64,000 nt of DNA. Source: Otatea glauca (lineage: Eukaryota > Streptophyta > Magnoliopsida > Poales > Poaceae). Position numbers and translations under genes: made by a program. Each line of letters opens with the position of its first letter. Position 1 is the first letter of the stretch. Positions 12,725 through 24,825 of this stretch are shown here, in pieces. The stretch lies in contig CM070725.1 of NCBI GenBank assembly GCA_036346275.1, positions 46,376,104-46,440,103 of the forward strand. Direction: 5' to 3'. The notes below the pieces were generated by a model, which saw nothing but the letters and a program-made list of their open reading frames with translations, made no database searches and had not been told where the DNA came from.

Positions 12725-14460
12725 ATGGCATTCTTCTCCAACGACGGCATGGCGTGTTGGAGCGGATCCGCCGGCTCCTCGGCTTCACCGTCACCTCGGA
12801 GGAGAGCTCACGCTCATCCTCGCCGCCGCCGGAGGGCGGCGCTGCGAGAACACGGACACCATCTCCGGCAGCCGTCCCACTCGGCTTGGGCGCCCCGCTG
12901 GCCCCAAAGCCGGAACACGAGGAGCGCTATACCTCCTTTGGCGAAAGCCCTCGAACTGCGCGGAGATCCGTCACCTCCCTTTGCTCACGACTTGTAGCTA
13001 TGGCGGCTACATGCCAACCTCCGTCCACGAGTTCTTTGGAAGACTCTTCCACCACGGCTCCAGCTCCGACACGGAGTATCCGCCCGCAGCGGCACTCTCG
13101 CGAGTGCTGGCGTGGCGAAGCCTGACCGATTGGCCGTAGCCACCGCGGCTCTGACGGTCCCCGTCCGCGAGCGAGGCACGGGAGGGGAATACGGTAGCCA
13201 GCGGCTTGAGAGCCTTCGAGCTCGCCTTGGCCGAGCTCCAACGGCAACGGAGAGTGGAGGAGCGAAGGTGAGCTCGGCCGGCTCGAGCCGACTGGAGCAG
13301 ACGAGCCGAGCCGCGCAAGTCTTTGGCGACGCGCAGCGCGCGCGCCAAGAGCACCACAAGTTGGGGCGAATCCGGCGCCCCGCTTTTTCCTCACGCAAGC
13401 CAAAGCGTGGCTGCGGCGCAATCTTGCCCGAGGCCTTCCGAGCCCGCAAACCCGGAGGCGAGCTACCTACGAGAACCTTCGGTGGTGGGCGTGTGGCCGT
13501 CGCGGCAAAGACATGCGAGCCTCGGCTCCTACCACACCGGCGCTACTTCCGGCCACCGGGCCCGTACCGCCGCGCGGAGCCGGCTGGGTGCGGCCAAGAC
13601 CGCACCCCACCATGAACCACCCCAGGCCTCACGCACCCCGGTGCGCCAGCGCCTCGGTAATGCCTACGACATCCGCGCCACCCTCGAGGCGCGAAGAAAG
13701 ATGGCGGAGGGCGCGCCACTCACGTGTTGCGGATGGTGGCGCCACTATCGCGGCCGAGCCACGATGGTCCGGACCACGGGCTTTTTGCCAAGGGATCCGC
13801 CGGTAGATTTCCCGATTCGGGCACCTACCAACATTGCCAAGTACACCGGGGCCACCAACCCAGGTGTCTGGCTCGAAGATTACCGGCTCGCGTGCCGGGC
13901 TGGGGGAGCGACAGATGATCTCTTCATCATCCAGTACCTCCCCATCTACCTCGCGGACTCGGCTCGAGCCTGGCTCGAGTACCGCCTCAAAAGCGTCGAG
14001 GCGGGTGACTTGAAGAATCTCTTCGTCGGTAACTTCGTGGCACTTATAAGCGCCTGGTAACTCCTGGGACACGAAGGCTGCAAGCAAGCGGCCAGGGAGA
14101 CTCTCGGGACTACATCAGGAGGTTTTCCCGCCGATGGAACGAGCTCCCGACATCTCCGACGCCGATGTCGTGGGAGCCTTCATCTGGCACCTCTGCAAGG
14201 CCTTGGTGCTGGTTGGTGCCTCAAGCCCGGGACCACCAAGGAGCTCCTCGACATCGCCACCAACCACGCCTCGGCGAGGAGGCCGTAGGGGCTATTTTCG
14301 AAGGAGGAAAGGCCCAGCAGAGCCGGCGTCAAGCGGGTCTCCTTCCGGCCGCCGACAAGCAGGCGGCACGGAAGCAGTCCGTGAGACCCAAGTGGTCGCC
14401 ACGGTCGACCGCCGCCAGCGGCGGTAGCGGCCGGCCGTCGCGCCGACCGCCGAGAAATTG
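12725..14460 (+). pseudogene. Gypsy gag region, multiply frameshifted
   Basis: Gag would form the particle around the retrotransposon RNA. The N-terminal part shows LERIRRLLGFTVTSEESSRS followed by an Ser/Pro-rich stretch (about 12755-12850). The capsid-like core is clearest at about 13830-14035: IAKYTGATNPGVWLEDYRLA and FIIQYLPIYLADSARAWLEY, a signature of plant gypsy gag. The frame is lost at about 14055, and further pieces in other frames run to about 14460. I cannot see an intact CCHC zinc knuckle. Several one-base shifts break the reading frame, so no full-length gag could be made. Confidence 0.75.
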
Positions 14461-14739
14461 ATGGGCGGCCCATGCGAACCATGGGTTCTCCGTCAAGCAC
14501 AAGCACGGGCTGCGAAGTCTGGCGCTATCTTTCTAGCGTCCCCACCACGCGCGAAGCAAAGGAAAGAAGCCGCCGCGGCCCGCGAACAGCGGAGAAGAAG
14601 GCGACAACGAGTTCCCGAGCCCGGCGGTACGCCTCATGATCTTCGGAGGACCGGCACTACGCCGACAAGCGTCGGCTCAAGCTCGCTATCGCGAGGTCCA
14701 CGCCGTCGCGCCGGGCGTCCCCAATATCTTCGGTGGTCG

Positions 14740-15110
14740 GAGTTCCGATCACCTTTGATCGGACCGATCACCCGATCGCGTCCACGGTACCGGAGGTACC
14801 CGGTGGTCACCGTCGTCGAACGGCGCCTCACGAAGGTCTTTGATGGGCGAAGCGCGGCCTTAACATCCTACGTTGAGGCGTTCGACGCTATGGGGTCCGC
14901 GCTCAAGCCTCCGGCCAAGCAAGGCACCTTTCCATGGCGTCATCCCGCCAACAAGCCCATCCGCTCGGCGGTCGACCGCCGTCACCTTCGAGAGCCGGAA
15001 ACTTCCGCACCGAGACCCTCACCTTCGAGGTCATGGATTTCCCGGCGCCTACCACGCCATCTGGGAGGCCATGCTCGCCAAGTTCATGGCGATCCCGCCA
15101 CGCCTACCTC
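14740..15110 (+). pseudogene. Gypsy protease region, frameshifted
   Basis: Pieces of the aspartic-protease segment between gag and RT can be read in different frames: VPITFDRTDHP-like and STVPEVPGGH-like words near 14750-14800, a D-G motif followed by FDAMG near 14840-14890, and FRTETLTFEV then DFPGAYHAI near 15000-15060. These are in the order seen in relatives. The frame changes several times, so the enzyme is lost. Confidence 0.55.
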
Positions 15111-15469
15111 AAGTGAAGATGCGGACCGCATGGAGTCATTACGCGGCATCGTCTTTCCAACTGCCTTCAGCTGCGGCGCGGCGGTGCGAGCTCGCCTCAG
15201 CGATCGTTGCCTCTGCGGAACTCAACAAGCTCGGGAGGAAGCGCGCGAGTCCGCCCCGAATCCGAGAAATCGGCGGGATCCTTCAAATCCGCCGAGGACA
15301 CGAAGGAGGTCACGGTCGATCCACGTGATCCGACCAAGACCGTCTTGGTCGAACCACGCTCCCGCCAAATAGGAAGCGCTCGTCGACTTCCTCGCACTAA
15401 CAAAGATGTCTTCGCATGGAGGTCCTCCGACATGCGGGCATTCAAAGGAGGTCGCCGAGCACTCCTTGA

Positions 15470-16300
15470 GCGTCAGACCGGGCTCAAAGCCGGTCGCCCA
15501 GCGCTGCGCGCCGACGAGGAAGCGCGGGGTTATAGGGAGGAGATCGCCAAACTCTTGGCGGCGGGGTTTGTAAAGAGGTGCGCCATCTGAGTGGCTAGCC
15601 AACCTGTACTTGTAAAAAGAAGAGCGGGCAATGGAGAATGTGTGTTGACTATCACGAGTCTCAACAAAGCATGTCCCAGGACCCATTCCCTTACCTTGCA
15701 TCGACCAAGTCATCGACTCCACATTTGGGTGCGAGTCTCTTTCGCTACGGATGCCTACTCGGGCTACCACCAGATTGCGCTAAAGGAGTTCGACCATTTC
15801 GCGACTTCCTTCATCACTCCGTTCGGCTCGTTACGCTATGTCACAATGCCCTTCGGCTGAAGAACGCGGGCGCTACATACCGCGATGTATGCAAGCGTGC
15901 TTCAATGACCGGATCGGCCGCAGCGTTGAGGCGTATGTCGGCGATATTGTCGTAAAGACCGGGAAGGTCGGCGACCTTATCGCCGACCTAGAAGAGACTT
16001 TCGCGAACCTTCGGCGGTTTCGCATAAAGCTCAACCTGCAGAAGTGCGTCTTGGGTCCCCAAAGGAAAGCTCTTAGGCTTCATCGTCTCGGCGAGGCATC
16101 GAGGCCAATCAGAGAAGATCTCGGCGATCGCAAGGATGAGCCCGGTCGGCAACCTCAAAGGGGTCGGTGGCCGGGTGCTGGCGGCTTTGAGCCGTTTCGT
16201 GTCTCGCCTCGTGACGCGGAATGCCGCTCTGGTGCTCAAGAAACCGACCGCTTGTTGGACACGAGGCTCGGGAGGCCCTCACCCGCTTGAAGGCCTTCTG
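15470..16300 (+). pseudogene. Gypsy reverse transcriptase, frameshifted, YVGD active site
   Basis: Reverse transcriptase would copy the element RNA into DNA. Visible blocks are EEIAKLLAAGFVK (about 15540), AYSGYHQIALKEFDHFATSF with TPFGSLRYVTMPFG (about 15750-15860), and EAYVGDIVVKTGK then LEETFANLRRFRIKLN (about 15930-16035). The catalytic box, normally YVDD, reads YVGD at about 15936, so a metal-binding Asp is missing. Frame changes occur before and after. GNLKGV and ALSRFVSRL (about 16145-16210) mark the start of the connection domain. Confidence 0.82.
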
Positions 16301-16389
16301 TCCTCGCCTCGATCTGATCGCCCGGCACGGGTGAACGTGCTCCTCTACATATTGCCACTACCCAAGTCGTCGGTGCGGCCCTCGTGGTG

Positions 16390-17060
16390 GAAGCGAGCGG
16401 AAGAAGGCCGTGAGTTCAAGGTACAACGGCGGTCTACTTCATCGATGAGGTACTTTCCGAGTCAAGACTCGGTACCACAGTGCGAAGTTACTCTACGCGG
16501 TGCTCATCGCAAAGAGGAAACTTCGTTCACTACTTGATCAAGACGCCATCACCGTGGTGACCACGTCCCCACTAGGCGAGATCATCCACAATCGCGATGC
16601 CTCGGGAAGGATAGCCAAATGGGCGCTCGAGCTTAGCGGCCATGGCATAATATCGTCCCTCGGACGGCGATCGTCGCGAGCTCGGCGACCGTCGCCGAGT
16701 GGACCAAGCCGAGCACCACCGGTGGTGAAGACCCGTCTTGGACAATGTACTTGACGGTCTTACACCAAGAATGGCGCGGCGCGGAGTAAATCATCATCTC
16801 CCGCTCGAGAGCGAGCTTCAATCGCCATTAGGTTGCTCTTGACGCGACCAACAACATTGCCGAGTATGAGGCTCGTCAGCGGTCTCGGATCGCTGCCGAC
16901 CTCGGTGCCCACCGCTCTCGTCCCACGGGACTCCAAGCTTGTCGTCGACCAAGTCATGAAGGCTGCGGGCCCGAGACGCCCGCGTGGCAGCGTCTTGTCG
17001 AGAAGCACGCCGGCTCGAGGAGCGGTTCAAGGGTTTGAGCTTCACCATAGCTACCGACGC
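16390..17060 (+). pseudogene. Gypsy RNase H region, frameshifted
   Basis: RNase H would remove the RNA strand during copying. Recognisable pieces are VLIAKRKLRSLLDQ, then ITVVTTSPLGEIIHNRDASG and RIAKWALELSGHGI (about 16500-16650). They are followed by a YTKNG-like segment near 16755-16770 and NNIAEYEALVSG-like words near 16850-16880, split across frames. The order after RT is as expected for Ty3/gypsy. Confidence 0.72.
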
Positions 17061-17239
17061 TACAATGGCGAGGCCGATCACCGCCAATCTTGCCTCCAGC
17101 AGAGAGCTGTCCCCCGGGATCTTCGTCTCCGACCTCCTGCGGCCTTGTCGGTTTGGACTCGGCGGTGGCGGCCACCCGACCAATCGGAAGACGGTCGCCC
17201 GGCCAAGACGCGGTCGAGCGTGAGACTTGGCGGATCGCC

Positions 17240-18420
17240 CGCGGTGTGCTAGCACTTGAGTCCGACCGAGGAGGCCCTACATCGGCCGTTTGTGGACGGG
17301 TCACTTCCCCGACCGACCGAGGCCGCGCCTCGCCCGTGAGCAAAATCTTTAAATCTGATCGGCTGCGGACCTCTACAAAGGAGTCCCTCGGGTCCTCCAA
17401 AAATGTATCTTGACCGACCAAGGAAAACAAGCTGGCTGGACGACATACGGTAGTCTGCGGTCACCACGCGACACCCGATCTCTTGTGGGAAAGGCCTTTC
17501 GACAAGGTTTCTCTTGGCCAACGCTGTGTCGGGCGCCGAGCATATCGTGCGCGACTGCGAAGGATGCGATTCTTTGCTCGACAGACGCATCTGCCCATTA
17601 AGCTTCTGGGCGATCCCCATCACGTGGCCTTTTGCCGTCGGGGACTCGATTTGGTCGACCTTCAGAAAGCGCCGGGGCTTCACCCGCTGCTCGTCGCGGT
17701 AGATAAGTTCACCAAGTGGATAGAGGCCAAGCCGGTCGTGGCGCCACGTCGGTACAAGCGGCCATCTTCTTCGCGACATCGTTTTAGGTTTGGAGTCCCA
17801 AACTCCATCATCACCGACAACGGAACACAGTTCACGGGAAGGAATTCTCGAGTTCGTGGCGACTTCAACATCCGTGTCGATTGGGCGCGATAGCCCATCC
17901 GCGGACTAACGGCGGTCGGCGCACTAACGGCATGATCCTTCAAGGACTCAAGCGCGGATCTTCGATCGGCTCAAGCATTTCGCGGTATTGGGTAGCCGGC
18001 GCCTCCGTCCTCTGGAGTCTGCGGACCACGCCGACCGGCGGCCGGGTTCACACCCTTCTTTATGGTGTTGTGGCTGAAGCCATTTGCCCATTGACACGGA
18101 ATCGGCTCCCGAGATTGCAAGCCTTCGATGAGGCTCGGGGCTCGCCGCAACAAGGCGCCATCGACCGGCTCGACGAGGCGCGCGGCGTGGCGTCTGCGGT
18201 CGGCGGATATCAACAAGCCTGCGCGCTACCACGTACCGCCAAGTTCGAGGGCGATCCTTGGTATTGGCGACTTGGTTCTGCGTCGGTCGGACAACCAAAG
18301 ATAAGCACTGGTGGCGCCCCACAGGAGGGTCCTTTCACCGTCGTGGAAGTTCTCGGACCGGCACCTTCGACTCAAGGGCGCCGATGGTCGCATCCTCCTA
18401 ATGCGGAACATTGAAAAGTT
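17240..18420 (+). pseudogene. Gypsy integrase, frameshifted
   Basis: Integrase would insert the DNA copy. CEGCDSLL-like and FFARQTHLP (about 17550-17600) mark the zinc-finger end. LLVAVDKFTKWIEAKPV (about 17688-17740) holds the first catalytic Asp, and FGVPNSIITDNGTQFTG (about 17785-17840) the second. Downstream pieces include RTNGMILQGLK (about 17925) and LWSLRTTPT (about 18010). EGPFTVVEVL (about 18328) and ADGRIL (about 18378) mark the C-terminal part. There is no chromodomain. Many one-base shifts. Confidence 0.8.
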
Positions 18421-18560
18421 AAGGCGATTCTATCCTAAGCTCTTTTCTTTTTCTGGTATAAGTCTTTACCTTTCTCCCAACCGAGCACACAGTCGCCGCG
18501 TGACGACTCGGGGCTGCCGTGGCGCCCGTTCAGAGCGCTCCGGATGGTGTGCGTGCGGTC

Positions 18561-18905
18561 GGTGACCCGGCCGACCACGAGGTCTATCGGCGGTAACCCT
18601 CTCGACCGAGTGCTACGGCCTCGCCCGGCCGGCTATGGTTGCCCGTAGCACTCGCGGAAGAAGGAAGCACACGAGTGGGATGACCTTACGGTCGATTGGG
18701 AACAATCTTCCCCACACGAACTCGGCTAACTCACGTACTCATGTGGGTGGTGACCCGACTAGTCACGAGTCTATCCCGGCGGTAACCCTCTCGACCGGCG
18801 CTCGGCCTCGCCCGGTGGCTATGGTTGCTAAGTAGCACTTTGCGGAAGAAGGAAGTGCCGAGTGGAAAAACCCTTGGCCGATCGGGAACACTCCGAACCC
18901 CATGA
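18561..18905 (+). repeat. Two tandem copies of a ~188-bp unit after integrase
   Basis: GGTGACCCGGCCGACCACGA at 18561 and GGTGACCCGACTAGTCACGA at 18749 begin two related units. Each contains GCGGTAACCCTCTCGACCG, GGCTATGGTTGC and GGAAGAAGGAAG. They are non-coding as far as I can see and lie between the end of integrase and the antisense gene. Confidence 0.75.
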
Positions 18906-19299
18906 GCGCGGCGTAACTACCGCATAAACAAGACTCCTATCCTCTTGGCCCTCTCAAATTGACCCGACCTACGCATAAGCGACCCGTGGTCCTTGAGGCT
19001 ATGGTCGGTCAAACCCAAGCGCAAAGGAGAGCAAAGAGGCAAGCCGAGCTTACAATTACTTACGATCGTTTACACACAGTCTTTGCAAAAAAAAAAAAAA
19101 GGGGGCTAACTTCTTTCTTCCTCTTCTTCTGGCGGCCGGCCAAGCACGGAGGAGGAGGACACAGCATCTTAGGCGACCTCGGGCGGGGCGTGGTGGCGAT
19201 CTCGAGCATGCGGCTCGACACGGGCTCGAACACGCCGACCTCGTCGTCGGTCCGGTTCCGGCGATGTCGCTACTCACCGCTGCGAGTCGATCCGTCATA

Positions 19300-22222
19300 G
19301 TGCGAGCGGTGTTGACGGTCGCGGACGAAGCTCGATCGCTGCGCTGCAATCACGGCCGCCTCCACAAGCCCGGCACTCGGGCGGTAGCGAGGCAAGTGCG
19401 CTCGGGCTGCCTGTGCCCAAGACTTGGCGCGAACCTCTGGCCGGCCCTCGAAGGGCTTCGATTCGGCGCCCATCTCGGCCCTACCATCCTCGGAGACCCT
19501 CGGCGCGCGAGCCTCGTCCACGGCGCGATCGCCATGTCGCGGTCTCGCCGCCGCGATTCCGAGCCTCCATGGCGGCGCTTCGTTTTTTCTGCACCTCTGC
19601 GAGTTTTGGCGTCTCGGATGAGTCTCCTCTACAGGTTACCCCAACCAAAGAAATCAATGGAGGAGTTGAGATACTTACGATCGCGAGTAGATCAGTGCCG
19701 ACTTCCCCTCCGAGACTCGTAGGGCGTCCTCAAGGAAGCCGGCTCCTTCCGAGCAGTCTCTGCTCGGGCCGAGCTTGTTCGGCGTCCTCGGGCCCGATCC
19801 GCCCGACCGCAGATGGGTCGCACGCTTGTGCCACCCCTCGGTGGTGGCGGCGTCCTTGGCCTCGGTGACCTCGCGAGGAGGATTCAAGCTCCACCACCCT
19901 TGCCCTCAAGGCCTCGGCCCCAGGCGCTCGTCGTAAAGGGCCTTTGAGGCCTCCTCCACCCTAGGCGGAGTTCTTTCGCCTCCGTCCGCCCAATGTTCAA
20001 AGCCTCTTGGGCAAGGCGAAACTCAAGCCGCAATGACCACTTTCTTCGCTGCATGCCGCCGCCCGAGCATCCGGCGACGAAGGAGCCTACTGGCGCTTCA
20101 GGCAGGCCCGCAAATGCTGCACAACACAGACATTTCGTCAAATCTGGCAGAAGCATATCGAGAGTTACAAAGTACGACTCCTTCGCTCAGCTTACCAAAC
20201 TTACGGGTTGAATCCCCCCGACCATCACCTCAGCGCCTGTTTGAAGACTCTAAGGCTAGGGTCGGACCCTTATGGATCGACCCTATCTCCTCCTCCATGG
20301 CCGTGGCGCCTGCAGAAGGCGACCCTCTCGCCTCGGCCGGGTCCATGGATCCCGCCACAGGCCACATCCGGCAGCAGACCTTCGCCTGTCTGCTCGGAGG
20401 AGCGGCGCCCGACCAGAGCGCCATGGCCAGGGGCGATGAAGTCGGCCCCTCGGGAGCCCCTTGGGGCAGGGGGTCGGACGCCTCTGGCATCGGCGCCGCC
20501 GGCCGGCCGGCCGCGGCCTTCTGCGCCGACCCCTCGGCGAACACTATCTCGGCCGGCACCGCCGTGGGTCAGCGATCGCTCCACCTCTTCGCCGCGCCCG
20601 CCGGTCGCGCAATGGCCATGGCGTCGCCGTCCCCTCCTCAGGAAGACCCTCGCGTCGGCGGCGGCGTCGGGCGGGGCGTGGGAGCTCTTCGGCGGCCTCG
20701 ATCTCTCCTCCTCAAAGGAGGCGCGTCCTGATCGCGTGCTCCATAAGCGCCGACCGATCGGTACCACCGAGCCGCCGTGACCGCCACTTGAGAAGTGGTG
20801 CGCGCACGCCCCACCAAATCACGCCGTGTAGGCGGCTGCGTCCACGATATTTAAAAGTCGCCCGGCGGCTTTGCTACAAAAATGTTCCGCAGAAGGAAGA
20901 AATACTTATCGAGCGGGGCGAGTCGCGCGACGCGCGCCTCTTCGTCGCCCCCACCAAGGGGCGGTCGGTGGCCGCTTCCCGGCTACCACCGGTCCGGCGC
21001 GTCGACAAGCTGCGCCGCTTGACGCTCGCCGCCGCTGAGGACCGCGGCGCGGGCTCTTTGTCGGGCCAACTCTCGAACCACCACTCACCGGGGTCGGGAA
21101 GGAATCTGTTGTAGTCGGGAAGCTCCCCACTGCTCGGTGAAGTCGCCCCACCGCGGTGGACTCCGTCGTCCTCGCGCGCGTGCCTTGCCTTGCGCGCTCC
21201 TTTCGCTTCTTCTTCCTCCTCTCCTCCTTACGCCTTTTGCGGGAATCGGCCTCGGCGGTCTTCGCGAGAGGCCGCCTCGCCTCTTTCTCCCGGGAGCGGT
21301 GCCGGGAGGACATGCCTGCGAGCCCCTAGAGGATACAAAAGCGGCCGTCGGGTCGGGCGCTAAGAGCGAAGAAGAAAGAAGCGAAAGAAAAATCCACAAA
21401 CTCACGATTTGGGGATGGCCGACGAAAGGCCCGGGTGGCGCCGCGCCACCGTGGCGCTTCCTCCGATAGCTCGCCGCCACGGGCCTCCACCTCGGACGCG
21501 CCAACTCGGCCACCTCCATCCTTGCCGGTCGGATGGCCCTCATCTTGGAACATGGGGTGCGGCACGAGTGCGAGGGGTGCACGCGCATCCTCATGAAGGC
21601 GTGCACGACAACATCCCGGTCGGCCCGTTTCCTCGAGCCACGATCTCCTCCACGATCGGGGCCACCTTGTTCTTCTCCCTCTTCTGGCGCCCGGGTCCAT
21701 TGCTCCACTGCGACAGGGAGCTCGCTAGAAAAGCCTGGGGCGCTGTTTTCAACGTTCCGGACATAGATCCATTCGGAGCGCCATCCCTTGTTAGAGGACG
21801 GCAGCTTGATGTCCAGGTACTCGGAGCTCCGGCCCGTTCGGTGGAGTGCCAGCCGCCCATGGCGCCGTCGCGTCGAGCGGCTGTCTTTCCAAAGCCTCGC
21901 TGGAAGAAGTGTCGCCACAGCGCCAATGCGCTCAATCCCTAAGAAGGCCTCGCGGGGTAATGAAAATGGCGATGTGAAGGACCCGTTAGGGTTGAGGTGG
22001 TGCACCTCCACCTTGTAATGGAAAAGAAGCCCACGGGCGAAAGGGTGGAGCGGCAGGCCGGGCCGCGCTCAAAAAGCGAGGCGGGGACCACAACCTCGTC
22101 GCTCTGCGGCGGCGGGATAACGGCCCGGTCGGCACTCTCCACCGGAGGTGCCTGCGGCGGAGGAAGCCCTTCTTCACTAGGCCGAAGCGCGACTCTCTGT
22201 CTTGAGCACTCCGTCCACGACA
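19300..22222 (-). pseudogene. Antisense gene in the gypsy element (PF04195-like), frameshifted
   Basis: On the minus strand a coding region starts at the ATG at 22220-22222 (MSWTECSRQRVALRPSEEGL). It continues through VEVHHLNPNGSFTSPF and EAFLGIERIG (about 21940-22015), then GRSSEYLDIKLPSSNKGW and EWIYVRN (about 21750-21840). These words match the domain known as 'putative gypsy type transposon' (Pfam PF04195, from memory), found in antisense genes of Tat-type grass elements. Downstream are charged, probably coiled-coil pieces such as RLAQEALNIGRTEAKELRL (about 20000). At least three frameshifts are needed to read it through, and the end near 19.3 kb is uncertain. The function in the family is unknown; it is not gag or pol. 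Confidence 0.7.
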
Positions 22223-22353
22223 TCTTCGCGAGAAGCGGCGGAAGGTGAGAAGAAGAGGGTGAGGTTTCCTTCTCGGCTCTCTGGCGTTTTTCTTGCTTTA
22301 GGGACGGAGACGAAGAAGGCGAAAGCGTGGCTACCCGAGGCACCCCAACAACG

Positions 22354-22361
22354 TACTTATA
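22354..22361 (-). promoter_or_regulatory. Antisense TATA box before the PF04195-like gene
   Basis: The minus strand reads CCTATAAGTACG about 130 bases upstream of the antisense ATG (22222), a suitable distance for a promoter with a ~100-base leader. A TATA match alone is weak, but it is the right strand and place. Confidence 0.45.
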
Positions 22362-23127
22362 GGAGGCGGCGGACGCCGACCGAACGGACGCCTCCTCGAG
22401 CGAATCGTCGCGTCCGCCTAAATGCATCGCGGCACAGTAACTCCGATTTCCAATTCCACTCGCATTTAATCTGTCGCGTCGGGTTGCGAGTCATAAAGAC
22501 GCCGCCGAACAGCGTGTCCGTTACCTCTTGGTCTCGCCTTTTGGCGGGGCGGTTGTTCGAGGCGCGAGGCCCATTGGGCGCTGCGGTCCCAAGATGGCAA
22601 AAGCTTTGTGGCTTGCGCCAGGCCCACCAAAGTCGTGGGTTCAAAAGGCCTAACCACCGGATGGGCGTAGGGCGCCCAATGAAACAGCGAGGAAAGTACG
22701 AGTGAGCCCCACAGTGGGTCCCGGTTGGGTCGGTGACGACCAGTCCACCTCTACTCGCGTCAGAGACCATACTTCACACTCTCCGGGAGCTCATCGATGG
22801 CGGCACCGGTGTGCTCTGGGTGGTGACGACCCGTGGTCCATCTGAGATTGAGTAAAGAAAGGTTTCTTATGGGTCGCCCCACGCAGGCAGGACACCCTAC
22901 TCTGGGACCGTCGCTCGGAAGGGTCCCCTTGGCGGGACCTCCCGGGACCCACTCGGACTACCGTTACTAGCTCCAAGAGCACGGCGTTCAAACCAACGCA
23001 GTAAACGCAGCGTCGCTCACCCCTCCAGTCCCACACTGCGGATGGGGTAAACTTGTGGGATAGGCGGCGGCTACTCCTCTTGCGGCTTCCCTCGCCGGAC
23101 GGGGACTCGGGATGGATACCCGCGTCC

Positions 23128-24100
23128 GGCTACGACGTTAAGCGAGCACTCGGACACCGGAACCTCGCGGAGGCATCCGGTGCGTCCTTGCCGACCAAGG
23201 CACTCGGACACCGGAACCTCGCGGAGGCATCCGTGCGTCCCTGCCGACTAAGGCGGCGTCTAGCTACGGCGTTAAGCGAGCACTCGGACACGGAACCTCG
23301 CGGAGGCATCCGGTCGTCCTTGCCGACCAAGGCACTCGGACACCGGAACCTCGCGGAGGCATCCGGCCGTCCTTGCCGACTAAGCGGCGTCCGGCCACGA
23401 CGTTAAGCGAGCACTCGGACACCGGAACCTCGCGGAGGCATCCGGTCGTCCTTGCCGACCAAGGCACTCGGACACCGGAACCTCGCGGAGGCATCCGGTC
23501 GTCCTTGCCGACTAAAGCAGCGTCTAGCTACGACGTTAAACGAGCACTCGGACACCGGAACCTCGCGGAGGCATCCGGTCGTCCTTGCCGACCAAGGCAC
23601 TCGGACAAGGCTCGCGGACATCCGGAACCTCGCGGAGGCATCCGTTAAGCGAGCACTCGACACCGGAACCTTGCGCCTTGCCGACTAAGGCGGCGTCTAG
23701 CTACGACGTTAAGCGAGCACTCGGACACGGAACCTCGCGGAGGCATCCGGTCGCGTCGCTTGCCGACTAAGGCGGCGTCGCGGAGGCTCCGACGTTAAGC
23801 GAGCACTCGGACACTCCGGAACCTCGCGGAGGCATCCGGTGCGTCCTTGCCGACCAAGGCACTCGGACACCGGAACCTCGCGGAGGCATCCGGTCGTCCT
23901 TGCCGACCAAGGCACTCGGACGCCGGAACCTCGCGGAGGCATCCGGTCGTCCTTGCCGACTAAAGCGGCGTCGGCCACGACGTTAAGCGAGCACTCGGAC
24001 ACCGGAACCTCGCGGAGGCATCCGGTCGTCCTTGCCAAACCAAGGCACTCGGGCACTAAAACTTCGAAGGCATCCGCTCATCCTTGCCGACCAAGGCACC
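23128..24100. repeat. Minisatellite in the gypsy 3' tract, about 14 units
   Basis: The core ACCTCGCGGAGGCATCCGG recurs about 14 times. Short units of ~51 bp (ACTCGGACACCGGAACCTCG.. to TTGCCGACCAAGG) alternate with longer ~80-bp units that insert GGCGTC..CTACGACGTTAAGCGAGC. Unit-to-unit differences are mostly one-base gaps. The last unit (about 24055-24090) is the most diverged. Confidence 0.93.
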
Positions 24101-24811
24101 GACTAGCTCTGGCCAAAGCAGCGCAAAGGAAGATTTCTTGAGGAACAAACCGCGAGTTCGCACGTCAGGCCACTCGAAACCGATCGCCCGAACTTTCTAG
24201 CGCCGAGGTGATCAAAGCGAGAACAAGCAAAGCTAACTCCTTCATGAAGTCATTCATAGAGAGAAAAAAAGGATTTCATTAAAAAGCGTGAGCTCAAAAC
24301 TTTACACCACTTTACATGAGGCACACGCAAGACTCTCTATCTACACGGACTCCTAAAAACTCCCTACGACAACGCCGACGGTAGGCCCTTGCTGTGACGG
24401 GACGGCATCTTGGGGTCGGTGGACTGAGGTCGTTGGAGATGACTCTTTGGTAGGCCCTTGCGGTCGTCAAAGTGAAGCCACGGCCGCGGAATGGCATGCA
24501 TTGCTGCTGTTCGCGACATCGACGCGGCGCCGCTTATCGCGCCCTCGCGCCATTGCCTCTAGGAGGCCCCTTGCCACTCCAAGCCTCGGGATTGCTCGAG
24601 TAGCGCGTCAGCGGCGACAACGTCGCGAGCTACTTCTTCTCTCTTTGGGAGTTCGGCTATCGCTGATCATACTCAACCCAAAGCTCGTTCAAAGGGTCTT
24701 CCTCTTCCACCACGATGTCATCACCAAATCGAAGACTAAAGGGTGTCTTGAACACATTTCAAGAAGGAAAGGATTCTCGTCTAAGAGTGCGCGCTCGAGC
24801 AACCCGTGGCG

Positions 24812-24825
24812 CCCTTATATACCCA
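24812..24825 (-). promoter_or_regulatory. Second antisense TATA box near the 3' LTR
   Basis: The minus strand reads GGGTATATAAGGGCGCC, a very good plant TATA box. It would start an antisense transcript running through the minisatellite toward the antisense gene. No further promoter evidence is visible. Confidence 0.4.

Noticed and set aside
13112..13615. Arg/Ala-rich frames on both strands within the gypsy leader
   Set aside because: GC-rich shadow frames; the gag signature is in another frame.
23128..24100. CRISPR-like regularly spaced repeats
   Set aside because: The 'spacers' are themselves repeats, the units are tandem, and the array lies inside a plant LTR retrotransposon.
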